Of a stretch of DNA of 58,248 nucleotides, positions 25,952-34,373 are shown one piece after another (the first letter of the stretch is position 1; each line of letters opens with the position of its first letter). Below the pieces are notes generated by a model. The model had not been told where the DNA came from. It saw only the letters and a program-made list of their open reading frames with translations, and ran no database searches. Origin of the DNA: Acetobacter farinalis (GTDB taxonomy: Bacteria > Pseudomonadota > Alphaproteobacteria > Acetobacterales > Acetobacteraceae); the NCBI RefSeq assembly GCF_026240015.1, contig NZ_JAPIUX010000014.1, positions 1 through 58,248 on the forward strand. The letters run 5' to 3'. The position numbers and the translations under genes were made by a program.

Positions 25952-26746
25952 TTACGCTCCCCGCGCGCGCTGAACCAACCCGACAAGCATAAATCCGGCC
26001 CCCCCCAGCAGGGCAATCCAGAAAGACGTCGGGTAATCTGTCTCCCATGACAGGATCAGCCCGCCCCATGCCTCTGCCAGCGCCAACCCTGCCGCAGCCG
26101 CCAGACCACCCAGCGGCGGCAGACTCAGCCGCAGCACCGTGGCGGCAGGCGCCACCATCAGTGTAAAAACCAGCAGCACCCCGGTAATCTGCGCACATTC
26201 CGCCGTGGCAATGGCCACAAGGGCGAGAAACAGCACATCCAGCACCTGAAGCCGCACACCTCTGGCCTCCGCCATTTCCGGTTGCAGGGTGGCGAACAGG
26301 AGCGGGCGGGCCAGCACGGCCAACCCCAGCAGGCACCCGGCAGAGAGCGCTGCCAGCCAACCGAGCATTCCGGGGCTGATCCCCAGAATATCGCCAAACA
26401 GCAGCGCCGTGGCCGCGCTGGCCGAGCGGGTGAGCAGGTGCAGGAACAGCGCCCCTACCCCCATGGCAACGGAAAGCACAAGGCCGATCATCACATCGCG
26501 CCCGGCCACACGTTCTCCGGCCAGACCCATCAGGATACCAGCCCCCAGCGCGCCACCGGCCAGACCTGTCAGGGGGGAAAGCCCGAACATGAGCGCCCCC
26601 GTGGCCCCCGCAAACCCCACATGGGAGAGGGCATGGCTGGCAAATGTCTGCCCGCGCAGCACCAGAAACCAGCCCACCGGGCCGCACACCAGCGCCACCA
26701 GCAGCGCGGCCAGAAAGGCTGTCCGCATGAAATCATACTCAAGCAT
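25952..26746 (-). CDS. znuB: Zinc ABC transporter permease
   Basis: A 264-residue ABC-3 family permease with about eight hydrophobic segments and the family text RGQTFASHALSHVGFAGATGAL near the N-terminus, which contains the loop contacting the ATPase. ATG 26746 overlaps the end of znuC by eight bases and follows GGAGGG; the open frame to 26851 overlaps znuC and is not used. It is last in znuA-znuC-znuB and should be repressed by Zur in zinc sufficiency together with znuA and znuC. Confidence 0.93.
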   Translation of the reverse strand: MLEYDFMRTAFLAALLVALVCGPVGWFLVLRGQTFASHALSHVGFAGATGALMFGLSPLTGLAGGALGAGILMGLAGERVAGRDVMIGLVLSVAMGVGALFLHLLTRSASAATALLFGDILGISPGMLGWLAALSAGCLLGLAVLARPLLFATLQPEMAEARGVRLQVLDVLFLALVAIATAECAQITGVLLVFTLMVAPAATVLRLSLPPLGGLAAAAGLALAEAWGGLILSWETDYPTSFWIALLGGAGFMLVGLVQRARGA

Positions 26747-27590
26747 GGGCGCTGCACCCTCCGCAGTCCTGCATATGCAGGGCGGAACCGCCCCCTTCCG
26801 CCACCACAAACACACGGCCACCGGCCCGCACCACATCCACTGGCGCGCCATACAAGGCTGTCAGCGCGTCCGTGGTGATCACCTCCTCCTCCGTGCCGAG
26901 CAGCGCCCTGCCACGGGCCAGATAGAGCACATGGTCCATCACACCCAGCAGTGGATTGATATCATGCGCGGACATCAGCACCGTCATACGGCGGGCCTGC
27001 GCAAGGGCATGAATACGCTCCACAGTCTCACGCATGCGGGCGGGATCTAGGCTGGCCAGAGGTTCATCCAGCAGCAGCACGGAGGGGTCATCCAGCAGGG
27101 TCTGCGCCAGCAGGAGCCGCTGGCGCTCTCCGCCGGACAGGGTGGCAACGGGCCTTTGGGCCAGTGCCTGCGCATCCACCGCGGCCAGCGCGGCATCCAC
27201 CGCCGCACGGCCAGCCCGGCCATACCAGGGCAGGCCCCAGCGCTGCCCATGCAGGGCCGTGGCTACCATGCTCCAGCCGCTGAACTGCCCGCCAACCAGC
27301 TTGCGCATTTGCGGCATATACCCCACGGCGCTGTTCCCCCGCCGCACCGGCTGACCATTGACCCACATGCCCCCCCGCACCGGGGGCTCCAGCCCCAGCA
27401 GCGCATGGAACAGGGTAGTTTTACCCGCTCCGTTCGCCCCGAGCACCCCCACAAAACTGCCTTGCGGAATGGCCAGACTGATCTGGCTGAGCACCACCCG
27501 CCCCCCGCGCGCCAGAGTGACATCCTGCAGGCGAATGCTCTCGGGCACGGCGGGCGTCATGCCGTGCGGTTCATGGCCAGCGCGTGTCAT
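26739..27590 (-). CDS. znuC: Zinc ABC transporter ATP-binding protein
   Basis: A 283-residue ABC ATPase with Walker A VLGANGAGKTTLFHAL, Q-loop region YMPQMRKL, signature LSGGERQRLLLAQTLL, Walker B VLLLDEPLASLD and H-loop SAHDINPLL. The C-terminal end HMQDCGGCSAHA is a small Cys/His cluster that might bind zinc. ATG 27590 overlaps the znuA stop as ATGA, so translation is coupled. It energises zinc import by ZnuB from ZnuA. Confidence 0.94.
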   Translation of the reverse strand: MTRAGHEPHGMTPAVPESIRLQDVTLARGGRVVLSQISLAIPQGSFVGVLGANGAGKTTLFHALLGLEPPVRGGMWVNGQPVRRGNSAVGYMPQMRKLVGGQFSGWSMVATALHGQRWGLPWYGRAGRAAVDAALAAVDAQALAQRPVATLSGGERQRLLLAQTLLDDPSVLLLDEPLASLDPARMRETVERIHALAQARRMTVLMSAHDINPLLGVMDHVLYLARGRALLGTEEEVITTDALTALYGAPVDVVRAGGRVFVVAEGGGSALHMQDCGGCSAHA

Positions 27591-28480
27591 GGAATTGTCT
27601 GGCCGAGCACCTGGGCAACCTGCTTCAGGGTGGTGTGCATCCAGTCCTGCCAGTGCGTGTCTGGCGGCATGATCTCCAGCACGGGCACCACCGGAACGCC
27701 GGCGGCATGGGCCTGCGCAATCAGCCGTTGCACGGAAGGCCGGTCCGCCTGCGCGTTATACGCCACAAGCCGCACCCTGTGCTGGCGGATATCCTCATCA
27801 AACAGCGCAACAGAGGAAGCCGGAGGTTCAACATCATTCATCACAGCCACCTGAAACACCTGCTCCTTCATAACCAACCCAAGACTATCCGCCAGCGGCG
27901 TGAAAACCGGCTCCGTGGCCGCCACAGGCTGACCCTGCACCAGCCCCCGCAGGACCACGGTCTGCTCCCGCACGCCCCGCACAGCCGCCAGCACTGCCCT
28001 GCTCCGCGCTGCATAGGCGCTGGCGTGAGCGGGGTCCACAGCCTGACAAGCAGCGGTGAATCGCCCGACAAACGCCGCAACGGCAGGCAGGCTATACATC
28101 AGATGGGCATTATCGCCCTCATGCCAGCCCGTCCAGCCATCAGCCTTCACCACCGGCACCGCTGGCCCGCGCCGCGCCTGCACCAGCCGGTCCAGCCAGG
28201 CATCATAACCCGCGCCATTGGCCACAATCAGGCTGGCCTGCGCCACCAGCCGGGCATCCGCCGGGGTGGGTTCATACAGATGCGGGTCCACCACCGGAGA
28301 CTTCAGAATGGAGATAACACGCATATCCGGCCCCACCACCTGTGCGGCCAGATCCCCCCACGTATTTTCCGCCGCCACCACGGAAGGCAGATCAGCCGCC
28401 ACGGCGTGCCCGCCCCACAGGCAGGCCAGCAGCAGACAGACCAGCATCTGGCAGGGTAGAACGGAGGTGGGAAACCGCAT
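27587..28480 (-). CDS. znuA: Zinc ABC transporter periplasmic binding protein
   Basis: A 297-residue cluster A-I binding protein with signal peptide (MRFPTSVLPCQMLVCLLLAC, cleavage probably after AVAA). Family text includes PVVDPHLYEPTPADARLV (metal-binding His), VANGAGYDAWLDRLV, a central DNAHLMYSLPAV, EPVFTPLADSLGL and YNAQADRPSVQRLI. The His/Asp-rich loop typical of E. coli ZnuA is missing, so it is a short-loop version. ATG 28480 has AAGGA eight bases upstream; the frame running on to 28771 overlaps the divergent zur gene and is spurious. It lies directly downstream of the Zur box. Confidence 0.9.
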   Translation of the reverse strand: MRFPTSVLPCQMLVCLLLACLWGGHAVAADLPSVVAAENTWGDLAAQVVGPDMRVISILKSPVVDPHLYEPTPADARLVAQASLIVANGAGYDAWLDRLVQARRGPAVPVVKADGWTGWHEGDNAHLMYSLPAVAAFVGRFTAACQAVDPAHASAYAARSRAVLAAVRGVREQTVVLRGLVQGQPVAATEPVFTPLADSLGLVMKEQVFQVAVMNDVEPPASSVALFDEDIRQHRVRLVAYNAQADRPSVQRLIAQAHAAGVPVVPVLEIMPPDTHWQDWMHTTLKQVAQVLGQTIP

Positions 28481-28541
28481 CAGGCTGATCCTTATTGATC
28501 GGCTGTTCAAGAAAAGGCGCAGGACAGGACGCCTGACAAGT

Positions 28542-28560
28542 GTGATATTATAACATTTGC
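28542..28560. promoter_or_regulatory. Zur box in the znuA-zur divergent promoter
   Basis: GTGATATTATAACATTTGC has a near-palindromic centre ATRTTATAAYAT, matching the alphaproteobacterial Zur operator (core TGTTATAACA). It lies 62 bases from the znuA start and about 96 bases from the zur start, between the divergent genes. It should mediate zinc-dependent repression of znuACB and probably autoregulation of zur. Confidence 0.8.
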
Positions 28561-28655
28561 CATTTGACCAGAACCCGGAGGGCTGGTCTGTTTTGCGTTC
28601 AGTCTCTGGCACAGGTAAGATGCGCGCGCTCCCAAGGCCGGAATGGAGACTGACT

Positions 28656-29252
28656 GTGATTTCTGCCGCGCATACTGTGACGGACCGCACGAACCCGACA
28701 GAATTTTCGCCCTCCACGCTCATCAGGCTGGAGCGGGCCGAAGCCCTGTGCGCGCGTCTGGGTGGCCGCATGACACAGCAGCGCCGCGAAATTCTTGGCC
28801 TGATTCTGGATGCTGAAACACCGGTTGGCGCCTATGATCTTCTGGAAAAAATCAAAACGCCAGACCGCCGCCCGGCCCCGCCCACAGTCTACCGGGCGCT
28901 GGATTTCCTGCTGGAACATGGGCTGATCCACCGGATTGAGCGACTTTCCGCCTTTGTGCCCTGCACCCACCTGATGCAGGACGCCCCCGCCCATGACCCC
29001 GACCATTGCCACGAGCATGATCATGACACCTGCCTGCATACCGCGCAGTTTCTGATCTGCCGCACCTGCAAGGCGGTGACGGAAATTGCGGAATCCAGCG
29101 TTCTGTCCACCTTGCGTGACATCTGCCGGGACCAGAATTTTGTCATGCAGGGGGCTTCTGTTGAAGTGATCGGCCTGTGCGCCGACTGCGCCGCCAAAGC
29201 ACGCCCCGCCCGTAAAGCCGCCCACAAACAGGCCGATCCCGCCTCTTCATGA
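28656..29252 (+). CDS. zur: Fur-family zinc uptake regulator
   Basis: A 198-residue Fur-family repressor. The winged helix contains RMTQQRREILGLILDAETPVGAYDLLEKI and PPTVYRALDFLLEHGLIHRIE. The metal part has a His-rich loop (DHCHEHDHDTC, with HTAQFLICRTC) and two CxxC pairs (CRTC, CADC) for structural zinc. The extended His loop and the divergent znuACB operon identify it as Zur. GTG 28656 with GGAG seven bases upstream is the best start; upstream in-frame ATGs at 28557 and 28620 lie in the promoter region. Its stop overlaps the next gene as ATGA, so zur heads an operon with a hypothetical gene and an asparaginase. Confidence 0.92.
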   Translation: MISAAHTVTDRTNPTEFSPSTLIRLERAEALCARLGGRMTQQRREILGLILDAETPVGAYDLLEKIKTPDRRPAPPTVYRALDFLLEHGLIHRIERLSAFVPCTHLMQDAPAHDPDHCHEHDHDTCLHTAQFLICRTCKAVTEIAESSVLSTLRDICRDQNFVMQGASVEVIGLCADCAAKARPARKAAHKQADPASS

Positions 29253-29848
29253 CCCAAAACCGCGGCCGTCCGCCTGTGCGCCACCTGCCTGCGCAGTGTG
29301 ACCTGTTGGGTGCGCCGCCCGGTGAGCGGGCTCGCGAGCAGACTGCCGAAGCGTCTCCCCCGGCACGGTCCGCCCGCGCACCACGCGCTGCTCCGGCCCG
29401 CCACAGGGGGCGCAAAGAACCGGAAAACCCGCTTCAGACTGACCTGTTTTCCGGCCCCCTGCCGCCCCGCCCGCGCCCACCCCGCACCCATCTGGATACG
29501 GACGAACTCCGGCTTTGCGCTGTTCCGGCCAGAGAATTTGCTCCGCATGCCGCCCCGGATGGCTGGCTTTACCTTGTGACGGAGCCAGACACCGCCAGCC
29601 ATTTTCTGGAACACGGCCTGCCCCTGCGTAAAGCCGCCCCTCTCCTTCTGGCCGAGCGTGGTGGTGTGTGCGGCTGGCTGGCAAAACAGGCTGACGACAC
29701 CGGAGGACTTTTCTCCACCCCCGCCGTGGTGTTACGCCTGCGCCGCACCATGGTGACTGGCCTGCTGGAGCCAGACCCGGACCACAGCGCAGAATTTTCC
29801 GCTCCGTGTTATCTGCTGAGCGGAAGCAGACAGGAACAGGATACATAA
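29249..29848 (+). CDS. Hypothetical protein translationally coupled to zur
   Basis: A 199-residue protein starting in the ATGA overlap with zur. The first 85 residues are Arg/Pro/Ala-rich and look disordered (PPRPRPPRTHLD). The remainder looks folded: DGWLYLVTEPDTASHFLEHG, APLLLAERGGVCGWLA, VVLRLRRTMVTGLLEPDP and FSAPCYLLSG. The WLYLVTE...FLEHGLPL opening faintly recalls the start of ADP-ribosyl-transferase-like folds (LYHxT...ILExGL), but this is weak and I do not assign it. Its position between zur and the asparaginase gene hints at a conserved acetic-acid-bacterial unit. Confidence 0.7.
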   Translation: MTQNRGRPPVRHLPAQCDLLGAPPGERAREQTAEASPPARSARAPRAAPARHRGRKEPENPLQTDLFSGPLPPRPRPPRTHLDTDELRLCAVPAREFAPHAAPDGWLYLVTEPDTASHFLEHGLPLRKAAPLLLAERGGVCGWLAKQADDTGGLFSTPAVVLRLRRTMVTGLLEPDPDHSAEFSAPCYLLSGSRQEQDT

Positions 29849-29854
29849 ACCACC

Positions 29855-30892
29855 ATGACAGAACACACACGCAGCGATACGCTTCTGGCCGAGGTCATAC
29901 GCGGAGGCCGGGTGGAATCCCGCCATTATGGCGCGGCTGTTGTGATGGATGCCTCCGGAAAGACCGTGTTTGCCACGGGGGATGTGGAAACCCCTCTCTA
30001 TCCGCGTTCCACCGTGAAAGCCCTGCTGGCCCTGCCGCTGCTGACTGAAGGGGCGGCGGACAAATACGCCCTGCCGCAGGAGGCACTGGCACTGGCCTGT
30101 GCCTCTCATCAAGGGGAGCCGGAGCATGTAGCTGTTGCCACGGACATGCTCGCCCGCACCGGGCGGGATCTCGGGGCTCTGGAATGCGGAACACACTGGC
30201 CGCTGGACACCCGCGCCAGCCGTGCACTGGCCGCCACAGGAGAGCAGGCCAATGCGCTGCACAACTGCTGTTCGGGCAAACATGCCGGCTTTGTCTGCCT
30301 TTCCTGCGCCACAGGGCAGGACCCGGCCAACTACATCCTTCCCGAACACCCGATCATGCAAACCATGGCGCGCACACTGGCTGATGTAACCGGTGTGGCG
30401 CATAACGATGCCAACCGGGGCACAGATGGCTGCGCCATTCCCACATGGGCCATTCCGCTCACAGCCCTGGCGCTGGGCTATGCGCGCTTTGCCACAGGCA
30501 CAGGGCTGGGGGCCGAACGCGCCCTTGCCGCGGAACGCCTGCGCGCCGCCATGAGCGCCGCCCCGTTCATAATTGCGGGAACAGACCAGTTCGATACGCT
30601 CATCATGCAGGATCTGGCCCCGCGAGTGCTGACCAAAATGGGTGCGGAAGGCGTGATGATTGCCGTCCTGCCCGAAAAGGGGCTGGGCATTGCCATCAAA
30701 TGCCGGGATGGCGGCGTGCGCGCGGCTGAAACCGCAGCCGCGGCCCTGATTGCGCGTTTTGGCGGAGAAGACTCTCCCGTGCTGAACCACTTCATGCGCC
30801 GCCCGCTGAAGAACTGGAACGGGTTGGTGGTGGGCGAACTGCGCGCCGCGCGGGAACTGGCCGGAGACAGACTGCCCGACGCCGCATCCTGA
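29855..30892 (+). CDS. L-asparaginase, Rhizobium etli AnsA type (Asparaginase_II)
   Basis: A 345-residue cytoplasmic enzyme of the class-3 (thermolabile, R. etli-type) asparaginases, unrelated to E. coli AnsA/AnsB. Diagnostic segments are YPRSTVKALLALPLLTEG (Ser-x-x-Lys, near 50-67), LACASHQGEPEHV, HNCCSGKHAGFVCLS (Cys-Ser-x-Lys, near 138-152) and TDGCAIPTWAIPL. The expected catalytic Ser/Lys pairs are present. It would hydrolyse asparagine to aspartate and ammonia. It starts six bases after the hypothetical gene and is third in the zur operon; a link with zinc is plausible because this class has a reported metal site, but this is inference. Confidence 0.93.
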   Translation: MTEHTRSDTLLAEVIRGGRVESRHYGAAVVMDASGKTVFATGDVETPLYPRSTVKALLALPLLTEGAADKYALPQEALALACASHQGEPEHVAVATDMLARTGRDLGALECGTHWPLDTRASRALAATGEQANALHNCCSGKHAGFVCLSCATGQDPANYILPEHPIMQTMARTLADVTGVAHNDANRGTDGCAIPTWAIPLTALALGYARFATGTGLGAERALAAERLRAAMSAAPFIIAGTDQFDTLIMQDLAPRVLTKMGAEGVMIAVLPEKGLGIAIKCRDGGVRAAETAAAALIARFGGEDSPVLNHFMRRPLKNWNGLVVGELRAARELAGDRLPDAAS

Positions 30893-31035
30893 ACGGTCCG
30901 CCTCCCCGCCACTGCGGGCGGCTGGCAGGCTATTGCGGGCGAGAGGTGGCCTGACCAGCCGCATGCCACCTGAGCCCCCCCCCGGCACTCTGCCCGCTAC
31001 GCGCTGCCTGCGACTGCCACCGCGCCTGCTTAAGA

Positions 31036-31854
31036 CTACCGCGCCTGCCCTGCTGGTGCGGAAGCAGGCAGGGCAATGCCCACACGCTGTGTGGGATCCC
31101 CCGCGAAAACAGCCGAGCCGGTGTGCGAGAGCAGCAATGAGGTATCCAGCCAGATTTCCCCACCCATGGTGCGCCAGCGTTTGCAGAACGTGAAATCCTC
31201 GCTCATGAACGCGCGGGTTTCCTCATCAATCGAGCAGTCAAACAGGGCGTGGGGTGCGCCCATTCCCTCATCCGGGCGCTCTGGCGGGCACCCCAGCATT
31301 TCATCCAGAGACTGTGTGGGAACTTCCATGCGGGCGTAACGGGTTTCCGGATAAAATGCCATCATCCGGCGGATGGCATCCCGTGTGATAAGCATAAACC
31401 CTGCCCCCGCAAAAGCGGCTTTCACCAGCGGGTTGCCCGTAGCGGGTGTTTCGTGCAGCTTTTCCGTCTCTCCCGTATAGCGGAGCGAGGCGGTGGCGGG
31501 GGCTTCCCCCCGCACGATCTGCGCGGTTGTCAGGCCATCCCAATACCGCTCTTTCAGCGGGTACAGGCCAGCCACCACATCCTTGCCCGCCGCAACCAGC
31601 CGGGCCGGAGCATCCGGGGCAAACCCGATATCGTTATCCACAAACAGGATATGCGTGGCGTCACTAAAATTCATGAACTGGTCAAGCAAGGTGTTGCGTC
31701 CCCGGCAGACCAGAGCATCATTCCCCATCATGCACAGGGAAAAAGACAGGTTATAATCCTGCGCTGTAGCAAGGCACCCTAAAACAGACTGCATATAAAC
31801 CTGTGTGACAACACCCCCGAAACAGGGCGTTGCAATGAAAATTTTTGGCATCAT
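31036..31854 (-). CDS. GT-A-like glycosyltransferase domain protein
   Basis: A 272-residue protein. KIFIATPCFGGVVTQVYMQS at the start and the acidic THILFVDNDIGFAPDAPARL near 70-90 resemble the nucleotide-sugar-binding beginning and DxD-type motif of GT-A enzymes. Later segments such as FMLITRDAIRRM and FMSEDFTFCKRWR (a possible catalytic acidic site) fit such proteins. It has no signal peptide or membrane segment. Acceptor and donor are unknown and it stands alone, converging on the asparaginase gene. ATG 31854 has AGG seven bases upstream; ATG 31851 is possible too. Confidence 0.65.
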   Translation of the reverse strand: MMPKIFIATPCFGGVVTQVYMQSVLGCLATAQDYNLSFSLCMMGNDALVCRGRNTLLDQFMNFSDATHILFVDNDIGFAPDAPARLVAAGKDVVAGLYPLKERYWDGLTTAQIVRGEAPATASLRYTGETEKLHETPATGNPLVKAAFAGAGFMLITRDAIRRMMAFYPETRYARMEVPTQSLDEMLGCPPERPDEGMGAPHALFDCSIDEETRAFMSEDFTFCKRWRTMGGEIWLDTSLLLSHTGSAVFAGDPTQRVGIALPASAPAGQAR

Positions 31855-32274
31855 CTCTGAACCTATCGTTTCGGGCAGGTTTATCTCTCCAATGTTAACA
31901 TTGAATTAACTGTAGTTAACATTTTCGCATCTGTCATGCAAGCGTCATTCTCCCGAACAGAGAGCAAACCCTAAGTCACACCATAAAATTTCAGAGGATA
32001 TCCGGACCAGAAATAAGAACAAATCAAAAACAATTCGTCAAAAAATCGTTTTGCGGGAAGAGATTTTCAGATCGGACACGCAAAATCCTGCCCTTGCGAG
32101 CATCCTGCCTGTTCCGAAACATGCTTTTTATGAAAGAAAAATTTTATCGGCATACGGGTTTCTCCCCGGCCGGAACCCTGTCTGGCCGGGATACTGCCTG
32201 AAAAAAAGCAGGCACCCCGGCTGACAAAACAGGATCAGTCTGGCCCCTGTGGCAGGGACCAGACCTGAAAACCC
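31855..32274. other. 420-base intergenic region with operator-like repeats and stem-loops
   Basis: No coding potential is seen on either strand. The 31855-31925 part is the promoter region of the GT-A-like gene and holds the GTTAAC repeats (listed separately). The part from 32150 to 32274 lies after the histone-like gene and has several stems, including TCTGG-CCCTG with CAGGG-CCAGA near 32240-32265 and CCGGCC/GGCCGG near 32168-32195. One or more may end that transcript, but no long T-run follows. Confidence 0.5.
31891..31923. promoter_or_regulatory. Palindrome and 21-bp spaced direct repeats (GTTAACATT) upstream of the GT-A-like gene
   Basis: AATGTTAACATT at 31891-31902 is a perfect 12-bp palindrome. 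GTTAACATT recurs at 31915-31923, exactly 21 bases (two helical turns) after the copy at 31894-31902, with a partial ATTAAC copy between. They lie 37-70 bases before the start codon, the right place for operators. The binding protein is unknown. Confidence 0.45.
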
Positions 32275-32949
32275 TTATTTCTTGTTACGCGTACCTTTGG
32301 AAGCCTTGCGGGCCGGTTTGGCCGCAGCCTGTGCTGCTTCCGCTGCCAGACGGTCATAACGCTTCTGGCGGCGGGCATCCTGCACAATACGCAGTTTCTC
32401 AACGGCGGAGAGACGCACTTTCTTTTCCACCGGAGCCGCCTTTGCGCGCGGCGTGCGGGCTTTGACCTCGGCCTTTGCAGGCGCTGCCTTGGCAGAAACG
32501 CTCTTGGATGCAGCCACTTTGCGCGTGGCCTTAACCGGTTTGGTCTCTACAACAGCGACAGCCAGAGCAGCCCGACGGCTACGACGCGCGGAGGCCGGAG
32601 CTTCCACCACCGTTTCCACAACCTTGCGGCGGGGTGCGCGCGTTGCAGGTTTGGCCTCAACCACAGCAGCCTTGCGCGTGGCGCGGGTAGTCACCTTGGC
32701 GGCAACCTTTTTCTTCGGGGCGGCTTCCGCCTTTACAACCTTGGGAGCCCGTGCGGGTTTGGCAGCCGCAGAAACTTTGGCTGCAGCACCCTTGGCCGAT
32801 TTGCGGGCCGGGGCTTTCGGTGCAATCTCTGCTTCCAGCACTGCATTTTCTGCGGGGGCCTTGCGCGTGCGGCGCGTGGCAACAGGGGCTGTACGGGCAG
32901 CGGGGGCTGTTGTCCGGGCCGGTGCACGGCGCTTTTTGGTTTCGCTCAT
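32275..32949 (-). CDS. Histone H1-like Lys/Ala/Arg-rich DNA-binding protein
   Basis: A 224-residue, very basic low-complexity protein built of Ala, Lys, Arg, Val and Pro, with many repeats of the type KAAPAK, RKAAV and TRKV. This is the eukaryotic H1/HC1-like tail composition seen in several bacteria, where such proteins bind and compact DNA. Near the C-terminus a less repetitive segment, KKVRLSAVEKLRIVQDARRQ, may form a helix. ATG 32949 has GGAG six bases upstream. It is monocistronic with its own promoter. It could also act with RNA or polyphosphate. The long antisense open frame is only a shadow of the repetitive codons. Confidence 0.8.
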   Translation of the reverse strand: MSETKKRRAPARTTAPAARTAPVATRRTRKAPAENAVLEAEIAPKAPARKSAKGAAAKVSAAAKPARAPKVVKAEAAPKKKVAAKVTTRATRKAAVVEAKPATRAPRRKVVETVVEAPASARRSRRAALAVAVVETKPVKATRKVAASKSVSAKAAPAKAEVKARTPRAKAAPVEKKVRLSAVEKLRIVQDARRQKRYDRLAAEAAQAAAKPARKASKGTRNKK

Positions 32950-32979
32950 TTTAAACTCCAGTTTTACTCCCATTTGAAA

Positions 32980-33008
32980 AGTACAAGAACCACAAACGGG
33001 ATTATCAA
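32980..33008 (-). promoter_or_regulatory. Probable sigma-70 promoter of the histone-like gene
   Basis: On the minus strand, TTGATA (33008-33003) and TGTACT (32985-32980) are separated by 17 bases. The -10 hexamer ends 31 bases before the ATG, leaving a short leader with the GGAG ribosome site. Confidence 0.4.
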
Positions 33009-33272
33009 ATCATTCTCTAACGCTTTCCAGGAAAAGGCCCCCCAAAAAGAGCCAGACGACCTGAAACTTCTGTCATTCATAACAAAAACTCCGGGAAATG
33101 CAAAAAATACTTTGGAACAGGAAAGAATAGTCGGCATTTTACGCCACCCGCTTGCCATGCACCGGCCCTGCGCAGGTCAGGCCGGGCAGCTTCCGGGCGA
33201 CAGGGAGTGGTGATGTGGTGAACTCTCCGGTATTATCAGCGCATATCCCCAATTCCTGACAGGACAGGTTTC

Positions 33273-34373
33273 ATGAAGATTAACGGCACGCCCTATCGCA
33301 GCGTCTGGGTGAACGAAAAAGATGGCTGGTCCATCCATATTTTTGACCAGACACGCCTCCCCTTCTCTCTGGATATTCTGCGCCTGACCACACAGCAGGA
33401 GGTTGCGCAGGCCATCATCACCATGCAGGTGCGTGGCGCACCGCTGATTGGCGCTGTGGCGGCATATGGCCTGGCGCTGGCACTCCGGCAGGATGCGGGA
33501 GATGCCGCCATGGAAAGCAATGCCGCCATGCTGGCGGCAACACGCCCCACCGCCGTAAACCTGCACTGGGCTATTGACCGTATGCTGAAAGCCCTGCGCC
33601 CCGTTGCCCCGCAGGAGCGCGTGGCCGCCGCCTATGCGGAAGCCGGCCGCATCTGTGATGAAGATGCCGCCCAGAACGAAGCCATTGGCCGCCACGGGCT
33701 GGAGCTGATCCGCGAACTTGCAAAAAACCGTCCTGCCGGCACGCCTGTTAACCTGCTGACGCATTGCAACGCGGGCTGGATTGCCACGGTGGACTGGGGC
33801 ACCGCACTGGCCCCCATCTACATGGCGCATGATGAAGGTCTGAATGTACATGTATGGGTTGATGAAACCCGCCCGCGTAATCAGGGTGCTGCCCTGACAG
33901 CATGGGAACTGGGCAGCCATGGTGTGCCGCATACAGTAATTGCGGATAATGCCGGCGGGCACCTGATGCAGCATGGGCAGGTGGATCTGGTGATTGTGGG
34001 GACAGACCGCGTGACCCGCACGGGGGATGTTGCCAACAAGATCGGCACATATCTCAAAGCGCTGGCCGCGCAGGATAACGCGGTGCCGTTCTGGGTTGCC
34101 CTGCCCTCCACCACCATTGACTGGAGTGTGGCCAATGGCGTGACGGAAATTCCCATTGAAGAACGCTCCGCATCCGAGATCACGCATGTGGCGGGCCGTG
34201 GGGAAGACGGCGTGCAGACACGCGTGCAGATCACTCCGGACGGCAGCCGCGCCGCCAACCCGGCCTTTGATGTCACACCGGCCCGACTGGTTACGGGGCT
34301 GATCACCGAACGTGGCTGCTGCCCCGCGACAGAGGCAGGCCTGCGCTCCCTGTTTCCGGAACAGCAGGGCTGA
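33273..34373 (+). CDS. mtnA: S-methyl-5-thioribose-1-phosphate isomerase
   Basis: A 366-residue enzyme of methionine salvage that converts methylthioribose-1-phosphate to methylthioribulose-1-phosphate. Family motifs are MQVRGAPLIGAVAAYG (near 51-66), LLTHCNAGWIATVDWGTAL with the catalytic Cys (near 162), VWVDETRPRNQGAALTAWEL, and LVIVGTDRVTRTGDVANKIG with the catalytic Asp. Length is normal. CAGG lies a few bases before ATG. Other salvage genes (mtnB, C, D, K or P) are not adjacent, and no SAM riboswitch was recognised upstream. Confidence 0.95.
   Translation: MKINGTPYRSVWVNEKDGWSIHIFDQTRLPFSLDILRLTTQQEVAQAIITMQVRGAPLIGAVAAYGLALALRQDAGDAAMESNAAMLAATRPTAVNLHWAIDRMLKALRPVAPQERVAAAYAEAGRICDEDAAQNEAIGRHGLELIRELAKNRPAGTPVNLLTHCNAGWIATVDWGTALAPIYMAHDEGLNVHVWVDETRPRNQGAALTAWELGSHGVPHTVIADNAGGHLMQHGQVDLVIVGTDRVTRTGDVANKIGTYLKALAAQDNAVPFWVALPSTTIDWSVANGVTEIPIEERSASEITHVAGRGEDGVQTRVQITPDGSRAANPAFDVTPARLVTGLITERGCCPATEAGLRSLFPEQQG

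Noticed and set aside
27587..28771. Extended znuA start at 28771
   Set aside because: The extra 97 codons run through the Zur box and antisense to zur; the signal peptide and ribosome site fix the start at 28480.
32453..32977. Plus-strand 174-codon frame over the histone-like gene
   Set aside because: A mirror of repetitive GCN/AAG codons; only the minus strand has a ribosome site, promoter and sensible protein.
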